This document shows, one piece after another, positions 16,131 through 26,381 of a DNA stretch of 64,000 nt (its first letter is position 1; every line of letters begins with the position of its first letter). The stretch lies in contig NZ_JAUHHD010000002.1 of NCBI RefSeq assembly GCF_030410515.1, forward strand, positions 599,419 to 663,418, read 5' to 3'. The DNA is from Arthrobacter sp. YD4. Its GTDB lineage: Bacteria > Actinomycetota > Actinomycetes > Actinomycetales > Micrococcaceae. The notes below the pieces were generated by a model. It was not told where the DNA came from and searched no databases. It was given only the letters and a program-made list of their open reading frames with translations. Both the position numbers and the translations under genes were made by a program.

Positions 16131-17882
16131 GTGGCTGCTACCCAAACCCCCGCGAACCAGGCATCTGCCCAGGAGCGGCCGCTCATCATGCGCTACGCCG
16201 CGCGCTCCGACGTCGGCCGCGTCCGCTCCAAGAACGACGACTCCGCCTACGTCGGCCGGCACCTCGCCGTCGTCGCGGACGGCATGGGCGGCCACGCCGG
16301 CGGTGACGTCGCCTCCGCCGCGACCGTGCTGGACATGATCCACCTGGACCGCGACGATTACGACACCGCGGCCGGCGAGGCGGACACCGTCCTGGCCGAC
16401 GAGATCCAGACGGCCAACTCCCTGCTCTCCGAGCTGGTCCACATGAACCCGAAGCTCGCCGGCATGGGCACCACCGTGACCGCCCTCCTGCTGGCCGGCG
16501 GCAAGCTGCACTTCGCCCACATCGGCGACTCCCGTGCCTACCGGCTGCGTAACGGGGTCTTCGAGCAGGTCAGCGTGGACCACACCTTCGTGCAGCGGCT
16601 CATCGACGAGGGCCGCCTCCGCCCGGAGGAAGCCGAAACCCACCCGCACAAGAACGTCCTGATGCGCGTCCTGGGCGACGTGGACGCCAGCCCCGAACTC
16701 GACCTGGACATCCTCGACGTCCAGGCCGGGGAACGCTGGCTGCTCTGCTCGGACGGCCTGAACTACGTGGCCGGCCACGTCGTGGAGCGGACCATCCGCG
16801 AGACGAAGAGCCTGCGCGAATGCGCCGAAACGCTGGTGGACCTCACCCTTGAGGCGGGTTCCCCGGACAACGTGACCGTGGTGGTGCTCGACATCGCCGA
16901 GCAGACCGGTGACGACGTCAACACCGCCGCAGTTGAGGTGGTGCTGCCCCGAGCCGTGTCCGCCACCGTGCAGCCACCCGCCGAGACGACCGACGCCGGC
17001 AAGCCCTCCGGAAAGCCTGCTACCGGCGCAGCCGCCGGTGCGTCGGCCGCCGCGGAAACCGATGCGGCCGGCAGCACCTACGCGGCCAGCATGCCCGGTT
17101 CCAAGGACACCACCGGCGACGGGGTCAAGGACGGCGACGCCGGAAAGGCCGCGGACGAACCGTCGCCGGCCACCGATCCCAACCTCGGCGAGCATCTCTC
17201 CGCCGAGGTGCTGCGCGAGGAACTGTCCAGCCGCCCGCACGAACTCGTCGGTGCCGCCGCCTCCGCCGCCGAGAGCGGATCCATTCCGTCGATCGCCGGC
17301 CGCACCGTGGCCCGCCGCGCCGCAACCGTCCTCACCCACAAGGCCGATCCGGCCCGCGAGGAAACCGACGAGATCAAGCCGCCGGTCAAGCGCCGCCGCT
17401 GGCTGACCATCTCGATCGCCGCCGCCATCGCGATTGTGCTGGGGCTCGGACTGTGGCTGGGCTACGCCTGGACCCAAACCCGCTACTACATCGGCGAGCA
17501 CAACCAGCACGTGGCGATCTTCAACGGCGTCTCCCAGCAGCTGGGGCCGATTCCGCTCTCCACCCTGGAGACGGTCACCGACATCAAGATGTCCGACCTG
17601 CCCGAGTTCTCCCAGCAGCGGGTCCGCCAGACCGTCCCGGCCCGGGACCTGTACGACGCGCAGCGGATCGTGAAGAACCTGGAACGCACCGGCCTGACCT
17701 CCCCGGCCGATGAGTGCCTGACGCCCTCCCCCGGCCCCAGCCCCACCGGCACGGTCAGCCCCACCGGATCGGCCAGCCCCAGCGGGCAGGCGACCGCTTC
17801 GCCGTCCGGCTCCGCGGCCGCCCCGGCGCCGTCCGGCTCCGCCCGGCCCACCCCCACACCCAACTGCGAGGGATCAAAATGA
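16131..17882 (+). CDS. pstP: Ser/Thr protein phosphatase PstP (PP2C family)
   Basis: A 583-aa PP2C phosphatase that should reverse PknA/PknB phosphorylation. The catalytic domain spans ~residues 20-255, with RYAARSDVGRVRSKNDDSAY, VVADGMGGHAGGDVAS, GMGTTVTALLL, HIGDSRAYRLRNG, LCSDGLNYV and SPDNVTVVVLD. The metal-binding Asp residues are all present. An unusually long Ala/Pro/Asp-rich linker (~170 residues) leads to one membrane helix (LTISIAAAIAIVLGLGLWLGYAW, about residues 425-447). An extracellular tail rich in Pro/Ser/Thr follows. The GTG start is 2 nt after fhaB, and the stop overlaps ftsW (ATGA). Confidence 0.93.
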   Translation: MAATQTPANQASAQERPLIMRYAARSDVGRVRSKNDDSAYVGRHLAVVADGMGGHAGGDVASAATVLDMIHLDRDDYDTAAGEADTVLADEIQTANSLLSELVHMNPKLAGMGTTVTALLLAGGKLHFAHIGDSRAYRLRNGVFEQVSVDHTFVQRLIDEGRLRPEEAETHPHKNVLMRVLGDVDASPELDLDILDVQAGERWLLCSDGLNYVAGHVVERTIRETKSLRECAETLVDLTLEAGSPDNVTVVVLDIAEQTGDDVNTAAVEVVLPRAVSATVQPPAETTDAGKPSGKPATGAAAGASAAAETDAAGSTYAASMPGSKDTTGDGVKDGDAGKAADEPSPATDPNLGEHLSAEVLREELSSRPHELVGAAASAAESGSIPSIAGRTVARRAATVLTHKADPAREETDEIKPPVKRRRWLTISIAAAIAIVLGLGLWLGYAWTQTRYYIGEHNQHVAIFNGVSQQLGPIPLSTLETVTDIKMSDLPEFSQQRVRQTVPARDLYDAQRIVKNLERTGLTSPADECLTPSPGPSPTGTVSPTGSASPSGQATASPSGSAAAPAPSGSARPTPTPNCEGSK

Positions 17883-19342
17883 CACCCATCGATCCCACGC
17901 CCAAGCCCCGTCGCAACGTCGAACTGGTCCTGCTGATCCTGGCTCTCCTGGTCGGCATCGGCGCCAATGCCCTCGTGGGTGTGGACCGGCAAAAGGCCTT
18001 CGACACCGACTTCTGGTTCCAGTCCGGTCTGCTGACCGCCGCCGCACTCGCCTTCCACCTGGTGCTGCGGTTCCGCGCGAAGTATGCCGATCCGGTAATA
18101 CTTCCTTTGGTCATCGCCCTCAACGGCCTGGGGCTGGCCATGATCCACCGCCTCGACCGCGTCGGCGAGGACACCGGCAACAACCAGCTCCGGTGGACGC
18201 TGGTGGCCATGGCCGTCGCCATCGCCGTCGTATTCTTCCTCAAGGACCACCGCCTGTTGCGGCGGTTCACCTACATCTCGCTTGCCGCGAGTGCGGTGCT
18301 GCTGGTCCTCCCGCTGGTCCCCGGCATCTCCGCCGGCGAGGTGCTCGGCGCCAGCGTCTGGATCAAGCTGGGCTCGATGACCTTCCAGCCCGGCGAGGTC
18401 GCCAAGATCACCCTCGCCATATTCTTCGCCGGGTATCTTTCCTCGAACCGGGACCTCATCCTGCTCGCCGGCCGCAAGGTCGGCCCCGTGCAATTCCCCC
18501 GGATCAAGGACATGGGCCCGATGATCACGGCCTGGCTGGTCAGCATCGGCGTGCTGATATTCCAGCGCGACCTCGGCACCTCCATCCTGTTCTTCGGCCT
18601 GTTCCTCGTGATGATCTACGTCGCCACCAGCCGGATCAGCTGGGTCATCATCGGCGTCGTCCTGATGGTGGCCGGCGGGTTCGCCGCCGCCAAGGTCTTC
18701 TCCCACGTGGCGCTCCGGATCGACGGCTGGTGGAACGCCTTCACGGAGGAGGTCTACGGCCGCGAGTTCGGCGGCAGCCGCCAGATTGTCGAGGGTCTCT
18801 TCGGCATGGCCAACGGCGGCCTCGTCGGCACCGGCTTGGGCCAGGGCCGGCCCAACCTGGTCCCCTTCGCCAACAGCGACATGATCGTCGCCTCCTTCGG
18901 TGAGGAACTGGGCCTGATCGGGCTGTTCGCAATCGTGCTTATGTACCTGCTGCTCTTCACCCGCGGCTTCCGCGCCGCCCTGGGCACCCGGGACGCGTTC
19001 GGGAAGCTGCTGGCCACGGGCCTGTCCTTCGCCGTCGCGCTCCAGTGCTTCGTCGTCATCGGCGGCGTCACCCGGCTGATCCCGCTCACGGGCCTTACCA
19101 CCCCGTTCCTGGCCGCCGGCGGCTCCTCGCTGCTGGCCAACTGGATCATCGTGGGGCTGCTGCTGATGATCTCGCACACCGCCCGCGGCCCGGTCGACAC
19201 CACGCCGCTGCCGCCGGGCCAGGCTCCCGAGACCCACGCCGACGCCCCGGCCGTCCCGCCGAAGCCCGCGGCCGCCCCCGCGGCCCGGCCCGGCAAACCT
19301 TCCAGTCCAGACGCTCCGACCGAGGCGGTGACCTCCCTGTGA
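17879..19342 (+). CDS. FtsW/RodA/SpoVE family peptidoglycan glycosyltransferase
   Basis: A 487-aa SEDS protein with about 10-12 membrane helices, polymerising lipid II with its partner penicillin-binding protein. Family landmarks are the loop FQPGEVAKITLAIFFAGYL, then FQRDLGTSILFFGLFLVMIY, RQIVEGLFGMANGGLVGTGLG, SFGEELGLIGLF, and the terminal ITRLIPLTGLTTPFLAAGG-like block (GVTRLIPLTGLTTPFL). The start at 17879 (MTPIDPTPKPRR) overlaps the pstP stop; a longer reading would overlap the pstP tail. The gene position equals rodA of Mycobacterium tuberculosis (Rv0017c). Its stop overlaps pbpA (GTGA), consistent with an equimolar SEDS-PBP pair. Confidence 0.93.
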   Translation: MTPIDPTPKPRRNVELVLLILALLVGIGANALVGVDRQKAFDTDFWFQSGLLTAAALAFHLVLRFRAKYADPVILPLVIALNGLGLAMIHRLDRVGEDTGNNQLRWTLVAMAVAIAVVFFLKDHRLLRRFTYISLAASAVLLVLPLVPGISAGEVLGASVWIKLGSMTFQPGEVAKITLAIFFAGYLSSNRDLILLAGRKVGPVQFPRIKDMGPMITAWLVSIGVLIFQRDLGTSILFFGLFLVMIYVATSRISWVIIGVVLMVAGGFAAAKVFSHVALRIDGWWNAFTEEVYGREFGGSRQIVEGLFGMANGGLVGTGLGQGRPNLVPFANSDMIVASFGEELGLIGLFAIVLMYLLLFTRGFRAALGTRDAFGKLLATGLSFAVALQCFVVIGGVTRLIPLTGLTTPFLAAGGSSLLANWIIVGLLLMISHTARGPVDTTPLPPGQAPETHADAPAVPPKPAAAPAARPGKPSSPDAPTEAVTSL

Positions 19343-20796
19343 ACCAGGCCATCCGAAACTCCTGGATCGCCGCGATCGCCATGTTCGCGCTGATCTTCGG
19401 GGCCCTGAGCTACGTGCAGGTGGTTGGCGCCGACGAATTGAAGGCCAACGCCTGGAACACCCGCACCCTGATCCAGAACTACTGCAACGACCGGGGCGCC
19501 ATCATCGTCGGCGGCACCCCGATCGCCCAGTCCGTGCCGGGCAGTGAAAGCTGCCAGTTCCAGCGCACCTACACGCAGCCGGAGCTCTACGCCGGCGTCA
19601 CCGGCTACTTCTCCCGGAACTATGGTCTGACCGGCATGGAGCTGGCCATGAATGAGCAGCTCGCCGGCAGCTCGGACCAATTGTTCCTGGACCGCGTCGG
19701 CCAGCTCTTCCTGGGCAACCAGCCCAAGGGCGCCTCGGTGGAGCTGACCCTGGATCCGAAGATACAGAAGCTCGCCTACGACCTGATTCCGGACGGCCAG
19801 CGCGGCTCGATCGTGGTGACCAACCCGAAGACCGGCGCCATCCTGGCGATGGTGTCCAAGCCGTCCTACAACCCGAACCTCGTGGCGACGCAGGACAGCG
19901 ACGCCGAGGCCGCGAACATCACCGCGCTGAACAAGATCCCGGGCATCAACCTGAACCAGTCGGTCAGCGGCCCCACCGGCGCCCTGCTGGCACCGGGCTC
20001 GGTGTTCAAGATCATCGACACCGCCGCCGCCCTGGGCTCCGGGAAATACAATAAGGACAGCGAACTGCCCAACCCGGCAGAGCTGCCGTTCCCCGGTATC
20101 CAGTACAAGTTGCCGAACTACGCCGGCGGCAACTGCTACACCAGGGATACGGCGTCCTTCGCGTTCGCCCTGCAGCAGTCCTGCAACACCCCCTTCGCCA
20201 AGATCGCACTCGACCTGGGCCAGAAGGCCATCGCGGATCAGGCGGCCAAGTTCGGCTTCGGCCAGGACTTCGGCGACCAGCTGAAGCTGGACTCGGCGAA
20301 GAGCTTCTTCCCGACCGAACCGCTGGACGACGCCGGCCTGGCCCAGTCCGCGATCGGCCAGCGCGACGTGCGGGCCACCCCGTTGCAGATCAACCTGATG
20401 ACCTCGGCGATCGCCAACGGCGGCGTCGAGATGAAACCGAACCTGATCAAGACCCTCCGGGCCCCCGATCTGCGGATCATCAACGAACCGAAGCCGGAGC
20501 CACTGCGGACCTCCACGACGCCGGAGATCGCCCGGCAGATCAGCGAGTGGATGGCCAGCGTGGTCAGCGACGGCATCGCCAAGGGCGCGGCCGTTCCGGG
20601 CGTCCAGGTGGCCGGCAAGACCGGCACCGCGGAACTCGGCGACGGGAAGAACAACTCGTGGTTTACCGGGTTCGCCCCGGCCAATGACCCGCAAGTGGCT
20701 GTCACCATCGTCATGCAAGGCGTGGACATCACCACCGGAGCACAGCTAACCAGTCCTAATGCGAAGAAGATTTTTGAGGCGGTGTTGAACAAGTGA
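19339..20796 (+). CDS. pbpA: Class B penicillin-binding protein PbpA
   Basis: A 485-aa transpeptidase anchored by one N-terminal helix ([20 protein letters not shown]). Active-site motifs are complete: SxxK as SVFK (Ser ~221, in [10 protein letters not shown]), SxN as SCN (~281), and KTG in VAGKTGTAE (~430). There is a short non-catalytic domain between helix and transpeptidase, typical for actinobacterial PbpA. It starts with GTG overlapping the preceding SEDS gene and ends overlapping pknA. It should crosslink glycan made by its FtsW/RodA partner and is a known type of PknB substrate in mycobacteria. Confidence 0.94.
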   Translation: MNQAIRNSWIAAIAMFALIFGALSYVQVVGADELKANAWNTRTLIQNYCNDRGAIIVGGTPIAQSVPGSESCQFQRTYTQPELYAGVTGYFSRNYGLTGMELAMNEQLAGSSDQLFLDRVGQLFLGNQPKGASVELTLDPKIQKLAYDLIPDGQRGSIVVTNPKTGAILAMVSKPSYNPNLVATQDSDAEAANITALNKIPGINLNQSVSGPTGALLAPGSVFKIIDTAAALGSGKYNKDSELPNPAELPFPGIQYKLPNYAGGNCYTRDTASFAFALQQSCNTPFAKIALDLGQKAIADQAAKFGFGQDFGDQLKLDSAKSFFPTEPLDDAGLAQSAIGQRDVRATPLQINLMTSAIANGGVEMKPNLIKTLRAPDLRIINEPKPEPLRTSTTPEIARQISEWMASVVSDGIAKGAAVPGVQVAGKTGTAELGDGKNNSWFTGFAPANDPQVAVTIVMQGVDITTGAQLTSPNAKKIFEAVLNK

Positions 20797-22592
20797 GGCC
20801 TTCATCGGGTATCACCCTCGGCGGCAGATTCCAGCTGACCACCCGGATTGCGATCGGCGGTATGGGCGAGGTCTGGAAGGCCAAGGATCTAATCCTCGGC
20901 CGGATCGTCGCGATCAAGGTCCTCAAGGAGGAATACACCGGCGACCCCGGTTTCCTGCAGCGCTTCCGGGCCGAGGCTCGGCACACCGCCCTGCTCAACC
21001 ACGTCGGCATTGCCAACGTTTTCGACTACGGCGAGGAGGAGGGCTCGGCCTACCTGGTGATGGAACTGGTGCCCGGCCAGCCGCTGAGCAGCATCATCGA
21101 GCACGAGCAGGTGCTCTCGCCGGAGCGGACGCTGTCGATGATCTCGCAGACCGCCCGGGCATTGTCGGTGGCGCACGCCCAGGGCCTGGTGCACCGCGAC
21201 ATTAAGCCCGGAAACCTGCTGATCACCCCGGACGGCCGGGTCAAGGTCACGGACTTCGGCATCGCCCGCCTGGCGGACCAGGTTCCCCTCACCCAGACGG
21301 GCCAGGTGATGGGCACCGCCCAGTACCTCGCCCCGGAACAGGCCACCGGGCAGACGGCCACCGGCGCCTCGGACATCTACTCCCTGGGTGTCATCGGCTA
21401 CGAATGCCTGACCGGCCACCGGCCGTTCTCGGGCGAATCGCAGATCGCCATTGCCCTGGCCCAGGTCAACGACGCCCCGCCGCCGCTGCCGGACACCCTG
21501 CCACGCCCGGTCCGGGCGCTGCTGATGTCCATGCTCGCCAAGGATCCGAAGAACCGCCCGGCCGACGCCATCAAGCTGGCCGAAGCCGCGGACGCAATCC
21601 GCAACGGTGACATCGCCGCCGCGCACGCTGCAGTCCCCGGCATGCTGCTCTTCGAGGACACCAACGGTCCCGTCACCGCTCCCACGAGCGTCCAGACCGC
21701 CGCTACCGGCGTGATCGGGGGGGACAACCGCACCTCGGCCCTGCCCGTGGTCGGAGCCGCCGGTGCCGGCGCCGCCGCGGGGCTGGCTGCGGGTGCCGCG
21801 GCCGCCAGCGGCTACGGCGCGCGCAATGCCCTGAACCGGGCCGACGCCCTGGCCGCCGAACGCAACTGGCTGCCGGAGGAGGACGAGGAGGACTACGACG
21901 GCTATGAGCCGGAGGAGGAGCCGAAGCGCCGCGGCCGCAGCCCGTGGACCTGGCCGCTGATCGCCCTGATCCTGCTGGTGCTCTTCGCCCTGGTCGGGAT
22001 CGTGGTCTCGCAGGCCGGCAGCCTGTTCCCGTCCTCCACCGCCACGACGTCCAAGCCGGCGTCCACGACGGCGGCCCCGACGTCGACGACCCCCACGCCG
22101 ACGCCGACCGTCAGCTCGGCGACGCCGACCGTGTCCACGCCGCCGGCGATCAACCTGGTGCCGGAGTCATATTTGGGACGGCAGTACAACGACGTGCGCA
22201 GCCAGCTGATCGGAATGGGGCTGCAGGTCAAGGGCAACCAGGTAGCGGATCCGTCCACGCCCGGCACCGTCACGGACATCAACCCCTCCGGGCCGGTGCA
22301 GCGCGGTGACGTGATCACGGTGACGTACTCATCCGGTCCCCAGATGGTCGCGGTGCCCCAGTTCAAGCAGGGCGCCAGCGAAACGTCGGTCCAGCAGGCC
22401 ATCGAGGCCGCCGGTCTCCGCTGGCAGAAGGGCGATCCGCTGCCGGGTACCAAGAACCAGCAGGAGGGGACGTTTGTCAGCTCCGAGCCGGCGTCCGGAA
22501 CCCAGGTCCAGGCCGGGTCGGTCGTGACCTACCACCTGGCTGCCGCCCCGGCCGCGCAGACCCCGTCCCCGAGCCCCACCCCCACCAAGTAG
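20793..22592 (+). CDS. pknA: Ser/Thr protein kinase PknA, with PASTA-like extracellular domains
   Basis: A 599-aa receptor kinase. The kinase domain spans ~residues 10-270: Gly loop AIGGMGEV, catalytic Lys42 (VAIK), HRDIKPGN with Asp136, DFG Asp154, and activation loop [18 protein letters not shown] juxtamembrane Ala/Gly and acidic stretch precedes a membrane helix ([21 protein letters not shown], near residue 395). Outside the membrane, after a Thr/Pro linker, are two PASTA-like repeats ([19 protein letters not shown] and [19 protein letters not shown]). Mycobacterial PknA lacks PASTA domains, so this one is longer. The GTG overlaps the pbpA stop. Confidence 0.93.
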   Translation: MRPSSGITLGGRFQLTTRIAIGGMGEVWKAKDLILGRIVAIKVLKEEYTGDPGFLQRFRAEARHTALLNHVGIANVFDYGEEEGSAYLVMELVPGQPLSSIIEHEQVLSPERTLSMISQTARALSVAHAQGLVHRDIKPGNLLITPDGRVKVTDFGIARLADQVPLTQTGQVMGTAQYLAPEQATGQTATGASDIYSLGVIGYECLTGHRPFSGESQIAIALAQVNDAPPPLPDTLPRPVRALLMSMLAKDPKNRPADAIKLAEAADAIRNGDIAAAHAAVPGMLLFEDTNGPVTAPTSVQTAATGVIGGDNRTSALPVVGAAGAGAAAGLAAGAAAASGYGARNALNRADALAAERNWLPEEDEEDYDGYEPEEEPKRRGRSPWTWPLIALILLVLFALVGIVVSQAGSLFPSSTATTSKPASTTAAPTSTTPTPTPTVSSATPTVSTPPAINLVPESYLGRQYNDVRSQLIGMGLQVKGNQVADPSTPGTVTDINPSGPVQRGDVITVTYSSGPQMVAVPQFKQGASETSVQQAIEAAGLRWQKGDPLPGTKNQQEGTFVSSEPASGTQVQAGSVVTYHLAAAPAAQTPSPSPTPTK

Positions 22593-22598
22593 GCCGTT

Positions 22599-24560
22599 GT
22601 GACCACCTCACCCCGAACTCCTTCGCACCGGGAGGACAGCGGCACGGCGAACACCCGGCGCGTCCTCAGCGGGCGCTATGAGCTGGGTGAGCTGATCGGC
22701 CGCGGCGGCATGGCGGACGTGTACCGCGGCCTCGACACCCGGCTGGGCCGGACCGTCGCAATCAAGCTGCTGCGGCCGGACCTGGCCCGCGATCCGCAGT
22801 TCCAGGCCCGGTTCAAACGCGAGGCGCAGGCCGTCGCGGCCCTGAACCACCCCTCGATCGTGGCCGTGTTCGATACCGGGGACCACTCGGTCCCCGGCGG
22901 CCACGACGATCAGGTCAGGGTCCCGTACATCGTGATGGAGTACGTGGACGGCAGGACCATCCGTGACCTGATCCGGGCCAAGGAAGTCACCATCGACCAG
23001 GCCGTCGACTTCGCGCTCGGCGTGCTGTCCGCGCTGGAGTACAGCCACCAGGCGGGCATTGTGCACCGGGACATCAAGCCGGCAAACGTCATGTACTGCC
23101 CGGACACCAACAGCGTCAAGGTGATGGACTTCGGCATCGCCCGGGCCATGGCTGATTCCTCGGCCACCATGACCCAGACGCAGGCCGTGGTGGGGACGGC
23201 CCAGTACCTGTCCCCGGAGCAGGCCCGCGGCGAAACCGTGGACGCCCGGAGCGACCTATATTCGGCCGGCTGCCTGTTGTACGAGATGCTGACCGGACGG
23301 CCGCCGTTCGTCGGCGACAGCCCGGTGTCCGTCGCGTACCAGCACGTGCGGGAGATCGCGGAGCCGGCCAGCAGCCTCAACCCGGAGGTCTCTCCGGCCT
23401 TGGACAGCGTGCTGGCGAAGGCGCTGCAGAAGAACCGGGCAGACCGCTTCCAGGACGCGTCCGCGTTCCGTCAGGCGCTGCGCGCGGCACGCAACGGCGT
23501 CGGCGTCGCGGCCCTGCCCAGCAGCGAGGCACCCACCGACCCGACGAACACGGTCGAGTCCCCGGCCGACGTGCCCACGGCGGCGTTCGCCCTGACGGGC
23601 GCGAAATTCCTTGACGATGCCCCCACCGGGCGCCTGTCCCTGGACGGGCACGACGACGGCGGGGCCGCGGTCGGTGCCCTCGAGGTTCCCGACAGCGGCG
23701 GCATGCCGCTGGACCTGCCATCCGAACGCGAGCCCAGCAGCCAGCAGAAGTCCCGCCGCCGGATGTGGATTGCGACGCTGATCATCTTCACCCTGCTGGT
23801 CCTGGCCGGTGGCGGACTGTGGTTGTACAACATGGTCAACCAGCAGCCGGCGCCGGTGGCGAAGGTCGACGTGCCGTCTGTGGCATCCCTTAGTGAATCC
23901 GAGGCGTTGCAGAAGCTCTACAACGTTGGTTTCAAGCCGCAGATCAGCCGCGTTCAGCACGAGACCATTCCCAAGGGAACCGCGGTGGGAACCGTGCCGT
24001 CGGCAGGCAGCAGCCTGGAGCGGAACTCGGACATCACGCTGAATATCTCCGAGGGACCCAGTGTCATCAAGATTCCCGCGGACCTGCCCGGCCGGACCGA
24101 GGCGGACGCCCGCGACGTGCTGCGGCGGACCGGACTGACGGGCGCGCCGAAGACCACGCTGAATAACAGCGCCACCGTTCCTTCAGGGATCGTCATCACC
24201 ACCAACCCCGCGCCCGGCCAGAGCGTGGCGGTGGGAAGCACGGTCGAGATCATCGTCTCCACCGGCAAGGTGATGGTTCCCCAGCTCGTCGGCCTGCCGC
24301 GGGCCGAGGCGGAGGCCGCACTGAAGAACGCGGGCCTGAACGCCAATGTCACCGAGGTGGAAAACTCCCAGGTCGAACCGGGCAAGGTCACGGGCCAGAG
24401 CGACGCCGCGGACTCCACCGTGGAGCAAGGCAAGACCATCACCGTGACCGTGGCGAAGGCACCCGCGCCCACACCGACGCCCACGCCCACCCCGACGCCC
24501 ACCAAAACGGGCAAGGACTCCGGCAACAACAGTTCCGGCGGGCTCCTCGGCGGCCTCTGA
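22599..24560 (+). CDS. pknB: Ser/Thr protein kinase PknB with three PASTA domains
   Basis: A 653-aa receptor kinase sensing muropeptides or lipid II. Kinase residues: GRGGMADV loop, Lys56 (VAIK), HRDIKPAN with Asp158, DFG Asp177, and activation loop TMTQTQAVVGT carrying the usual regulatory threonines. A membrane helix lies near residues 390-412 (WIATLIIFTLLVLAGGGLWL). Three PASTA repeats follow, beginning DVPSVASLSESEALQKL, IPADLPGRTEADARDVL and VPQLVGLPRAEAEAALK. A Pro/Thr repeat tail ends the chain. M. tuberculosis PknB has four PASTA units. It is the last gene of the operon, starting with GTG 6 nt after pknA. Confidence 0.95.
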   Translation: MTTSPRTPSHREDSGTANTRRVLSGRYELGELIGRGGMADVYRGLDTRLGRTVAIKLLRPDLARDPQFQARFKREAQAVAALNHPSIVAVFDTGDHSVPGGHDDQVRVPYIVMEYVDGRTIRDLIRAKEVTIDQAVDFALGVLSALEYSHQAGIVHRDIKPANVMYCPDTNSVKVMDFGIARAMADSSATMTQTQAVVGTAQYLSPEQARGETVDARSDLYSAGCLLYEMLTGRPPFVGDSPVSVAYQHVREIAEPASSLNPEVSPALDSVLAKALQKNRADRFQDASAFRQALRAARNGVGVAALPSSEAPTDPTNTVESPADVPTAAFALTGAKFLDDAPTGRLSLDGHDDGGAAVGALEVPDSGGMPLDLPSEREPSSQQKSRRRMWIATLIIFTLLVLAGGGLWLYNMVNQQPAPVAKVDVPSVASLSESEALQKLYNVGFKPQISRVQHETIPKGTAVGTVPSAGSSLERNSDITLNISEGPSVIKIPADLPGRTEADARDVLRRTGLTGAPKTTLNNSATVPSGIVITTNPAPGQSVAVGSTVEIIVSTGKVMVPQLVGLPRAEAEAALKNAGLNANVTEVENSQVEPGKVTGQSDAADSTVEQGKTITVTVAKAPAPTPTPTPTPTPTKTGKDSGNNSSGGLLGGL

Positions 24561-24587
24561 CCGTGGGTTAGTGCCGGACCGTGCGGG

Positions 24588-25229
24588 TCAGTGCTTGATC
24601 AGCGGGCTCAGCACGGCAGCGCGCTCGGCGGCGCCGGCCATGCCGAGGGACTCAAGCCAGTTTCCCAGCATCAGGTAGCCGCCTTCGGTCAGGACCGATT
24701 CGGGGTGGAACTGGACACCACAGAGCGGTGCGGAGCGGTGTTGCAGGCCCATGACGACGCCGGTGCCGGTCTCCGCGGTGATTTCCAGCTCTGCCGGGAT
24801 ACTCTCGCGGACCGCGGCCAGGGAGTGGTAGCGGGTGGCGGTAAACGGCGAGGGGAGCCCGGCGAAGACGCTGCCGCCGTGGTGTTCCACCAGCGAGGTC
24901 TTGCCGTGCATCAGCTCGGGGGCGTGGGTGACGGTCCCGCCGTAGGCCTCGGCCAGGGCCTGGTGGCCCAGGCAGACTCCGAGCATGGGCTTGCTGTGCT
25001 CCCCGCACCACTTGATCAGGTCGATGCAGACGCCGGCTTCGGCGGGGGCACCGGGGCCTGGGGAAATCAGCACGCCGTCGCGCGCCTCCGCCATCTCAAT
25101 CGCCTCGGCGAGCGTGACGTCGTCGTTGCGGACCACCGTGGTCTCCGCGCCGAGCTCCTGAAGGTAGCCCACCAGGGTGTAGACGAAGCTGTCGTAGTTA
25201 TCCACGACCAGGATCTTGGTTGCGCTCAT
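24588..25229 (-). CDS. Glutamine amidotransferase, PabA/TrpG type
   Basis: A 213-aa class I glutamine amidotransferase, component II of aminodeoxychorismate or anthranilate synthase. It supplies ammonia to its chorismate-binding partner. Visible motifs are ILVVDNYDSFVYTLVGYL, SPGPGAPAEAG, the nucleophile loop GVCLGHQAL with the catalytic Cys, and GVQFHPES with the catalytic His. Start 25229 (MSATKILVVDN) overlaps the stop of the upstream small membrane gene (ATGA). M. tuberculosis has trpG/pabA at the same site next to pknB. No partner PabB/TrpE gene lies nearby, so PabA or TrpG cannot be decided. Confidence 0.9.
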   Translation of the reverse strand: MSATKILVVDNYDSFVYTLVGYLQELGAETTVVRNDDVTLAEAIEMAEARDGVLISPGPGAPAEAGVCIDLIKWCGEHSKPMLGVCLGHQALAEAYGGTVTHAPELMHGKTSLVEHHGGSVFAGLPSPFTATRYHSLAAVRESIPAELEITAETGTGVVMGLQHRSAPLCGVQFHPESVLTEGGYLMLGNWLESLGMAGAAERAAVLSPLIKH

Positions 25230-25396
25230 GGGTGCCGTGCCGTGCCAATCGTTGAATCTGTGAATGGGCCGAATTGCGCCATCCACGGGAAAAGGTACTG
25301 AACCATCAATATCAGTACCCCGGCCAGCAGCACCAACGCCGTGACGATGCGCAGCCAGAGGGGGCCGGGGAGGTGGCGGAAAATCCAGGCGTACAT
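25226..25396 (-). CDS. Small single-pass membrane protein (56 aa)
   Basis: A short reading frame, ATG 25396 to TGA 25226, fits exactly between sortase and the amidotransferase. It starts 3 nt after the sortase stop and ends in an ATGA overlap with the next gene. The product MYAWIFRHLPGPLWLRIV is followed by a hydrophobic helix (TALVLLAGVLILMVQYLF, ~residues 19-36), then PWMAQFG and a short polar tail. AGAGGGGG precedes the start at 10-nt spacing. I recall similarly placed short membrane proteins next to actinobacterial trpG/sortase genes, but no function is known. Confidence 0.8.
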   Translation of the reverse strand: MYAWIFRHLPGPLWLRIVTALVLLAGVLILMVQYLFPWMAQFGPFTDSTIGTARHP

Positions 25397-25399
25397 GTC

Positions 25400-26212
25400 T
25401 CAGCTGCCCCCTCTGGTCCGCGCCACCTGGGCGGCGATCTCTGCGGGTGGTCCGGCGGACGCCGGCTGCCAGCCCTCCATGGTCGAATAGGCGACGAAAC
25501 GCTCCTGAGAGCCGAACCGGGGATTGCAGCTGGTGAGGGTGAGGTACCGGTCCCGCGGGGCCACTCCGGGCTGGGAGGGCACCGGAAGCAGCACGTCCAC
25601 GGCCGTGGGCAGGACAATCCGGCTGTTGCGGAACACGTAGGTGTAGTAGCCGTCGCGGGTCTGGATGTAGATCCGGTCGCCGGGGACCAGGCTGTCGATG
25701 GCGTCCAGCACGGCCCCGTGGGTCTGCCGGTGGCCGGCGAGGGCCACGTTGCCCACGCCGCCCGGCATAGCCGTCCCCTCGTAGTGGCCGAGGCCCAGGG
25801 AATCCAGCACCGCCGTCGTCGTTCCCTGCACCATGGGCCGGGTGTAGGTTTCACCAAAACGCGGGATATAAACGACGCCGATGGTGCTGCCGGATGCAGG
25901 CTCCCCGGCGACCAGCGGCGGTCCGGGATCCGGCGCGGCAGCGGAGGCTGGCGGGGCGGCGGGCCCGTCGAGGGAGCGGGCGAACTCGGCGACGGCGGCC
26001 TGCTGGCGGGAATCGGCGTCGACGTTGGTCCACCAGAGCTCCCACGCGACGAACAGGAGGAGCACCACGCCCGCGGTGACCAGCATTTCCCCGCCAATCA
26101 GCAGCACCCACCGGCCCGGGGAGCGGCTCCCTGAGTCACGTGGCGTCGCTGGCGTGGCCGACGCTCCCGATGCATCTAAAGGGTGTCCGGAATCCGCTTT
26201 CTGCAGCAGCAC
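25400..26212 (-). CDS. srtE: Class E sortase
   Basis: A 270-aa membrane transpeptidase that attaches secreted proteins to peptidoglycan. It has a cytoplasmic leader, one membrane helix (~residues 36-58, VLLIGGEMLVTAGVVLLLFV), a Pro/Ala linker, and the sortase barrel. The catalytic triad is visible: His161 in LAGHRQT, Cys229 in TLTSCNP and Arg238 in GSQERF. The GTG at 26212 has GGGAGG at 7-nt spacing. Class E enzymes usually recognise LAxTG-type signals; no such substrate is encoded in this window. It is the first gene of a leftward operon with the 56-aa protein and amidotransferase, divergent from crgA. Confidence 0.9.
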   Translation of the reverse strand: MLLQKADSGHPLDASGASATPATPRDSGSRSPGRWVLLIGGEMLVTAGVVLLLFVAWELWWTNVDADSRQQAAVAEFARSLDGPAAPPASAAAPDPGPPLVAGEPASGSTIGVVYIPRFGETYTRPMVQGTTTAVLDSLGLGHYEGTAMPGGVGNVALAGHRQTHGAVLDAIDSLVPGDRIYIQTRDGYYTYVFRNSRIVLPTAVDVLLPVPSQPGVAPRDRYLTLTSCNPRFGSQERFVAYSTMEGWQPASAGPPAEIAAQVARTRGGS

Positions 26213-26381
26213 CGTGATTCCTCCCTCTGCATGCGCGTCGTCCGCGCGGCTGTGTCCTGAATAACAGCTAGAATTGTGGGGATTTAAACCCGTCCACGAT
26301 TGCGCAGTCCGCCGGCTTTTCTTTTTTGCAGGATATCAAGCCGCCGTTCGCGCCTCGTCAGCCGCCCGCCAAGGAGGACCC

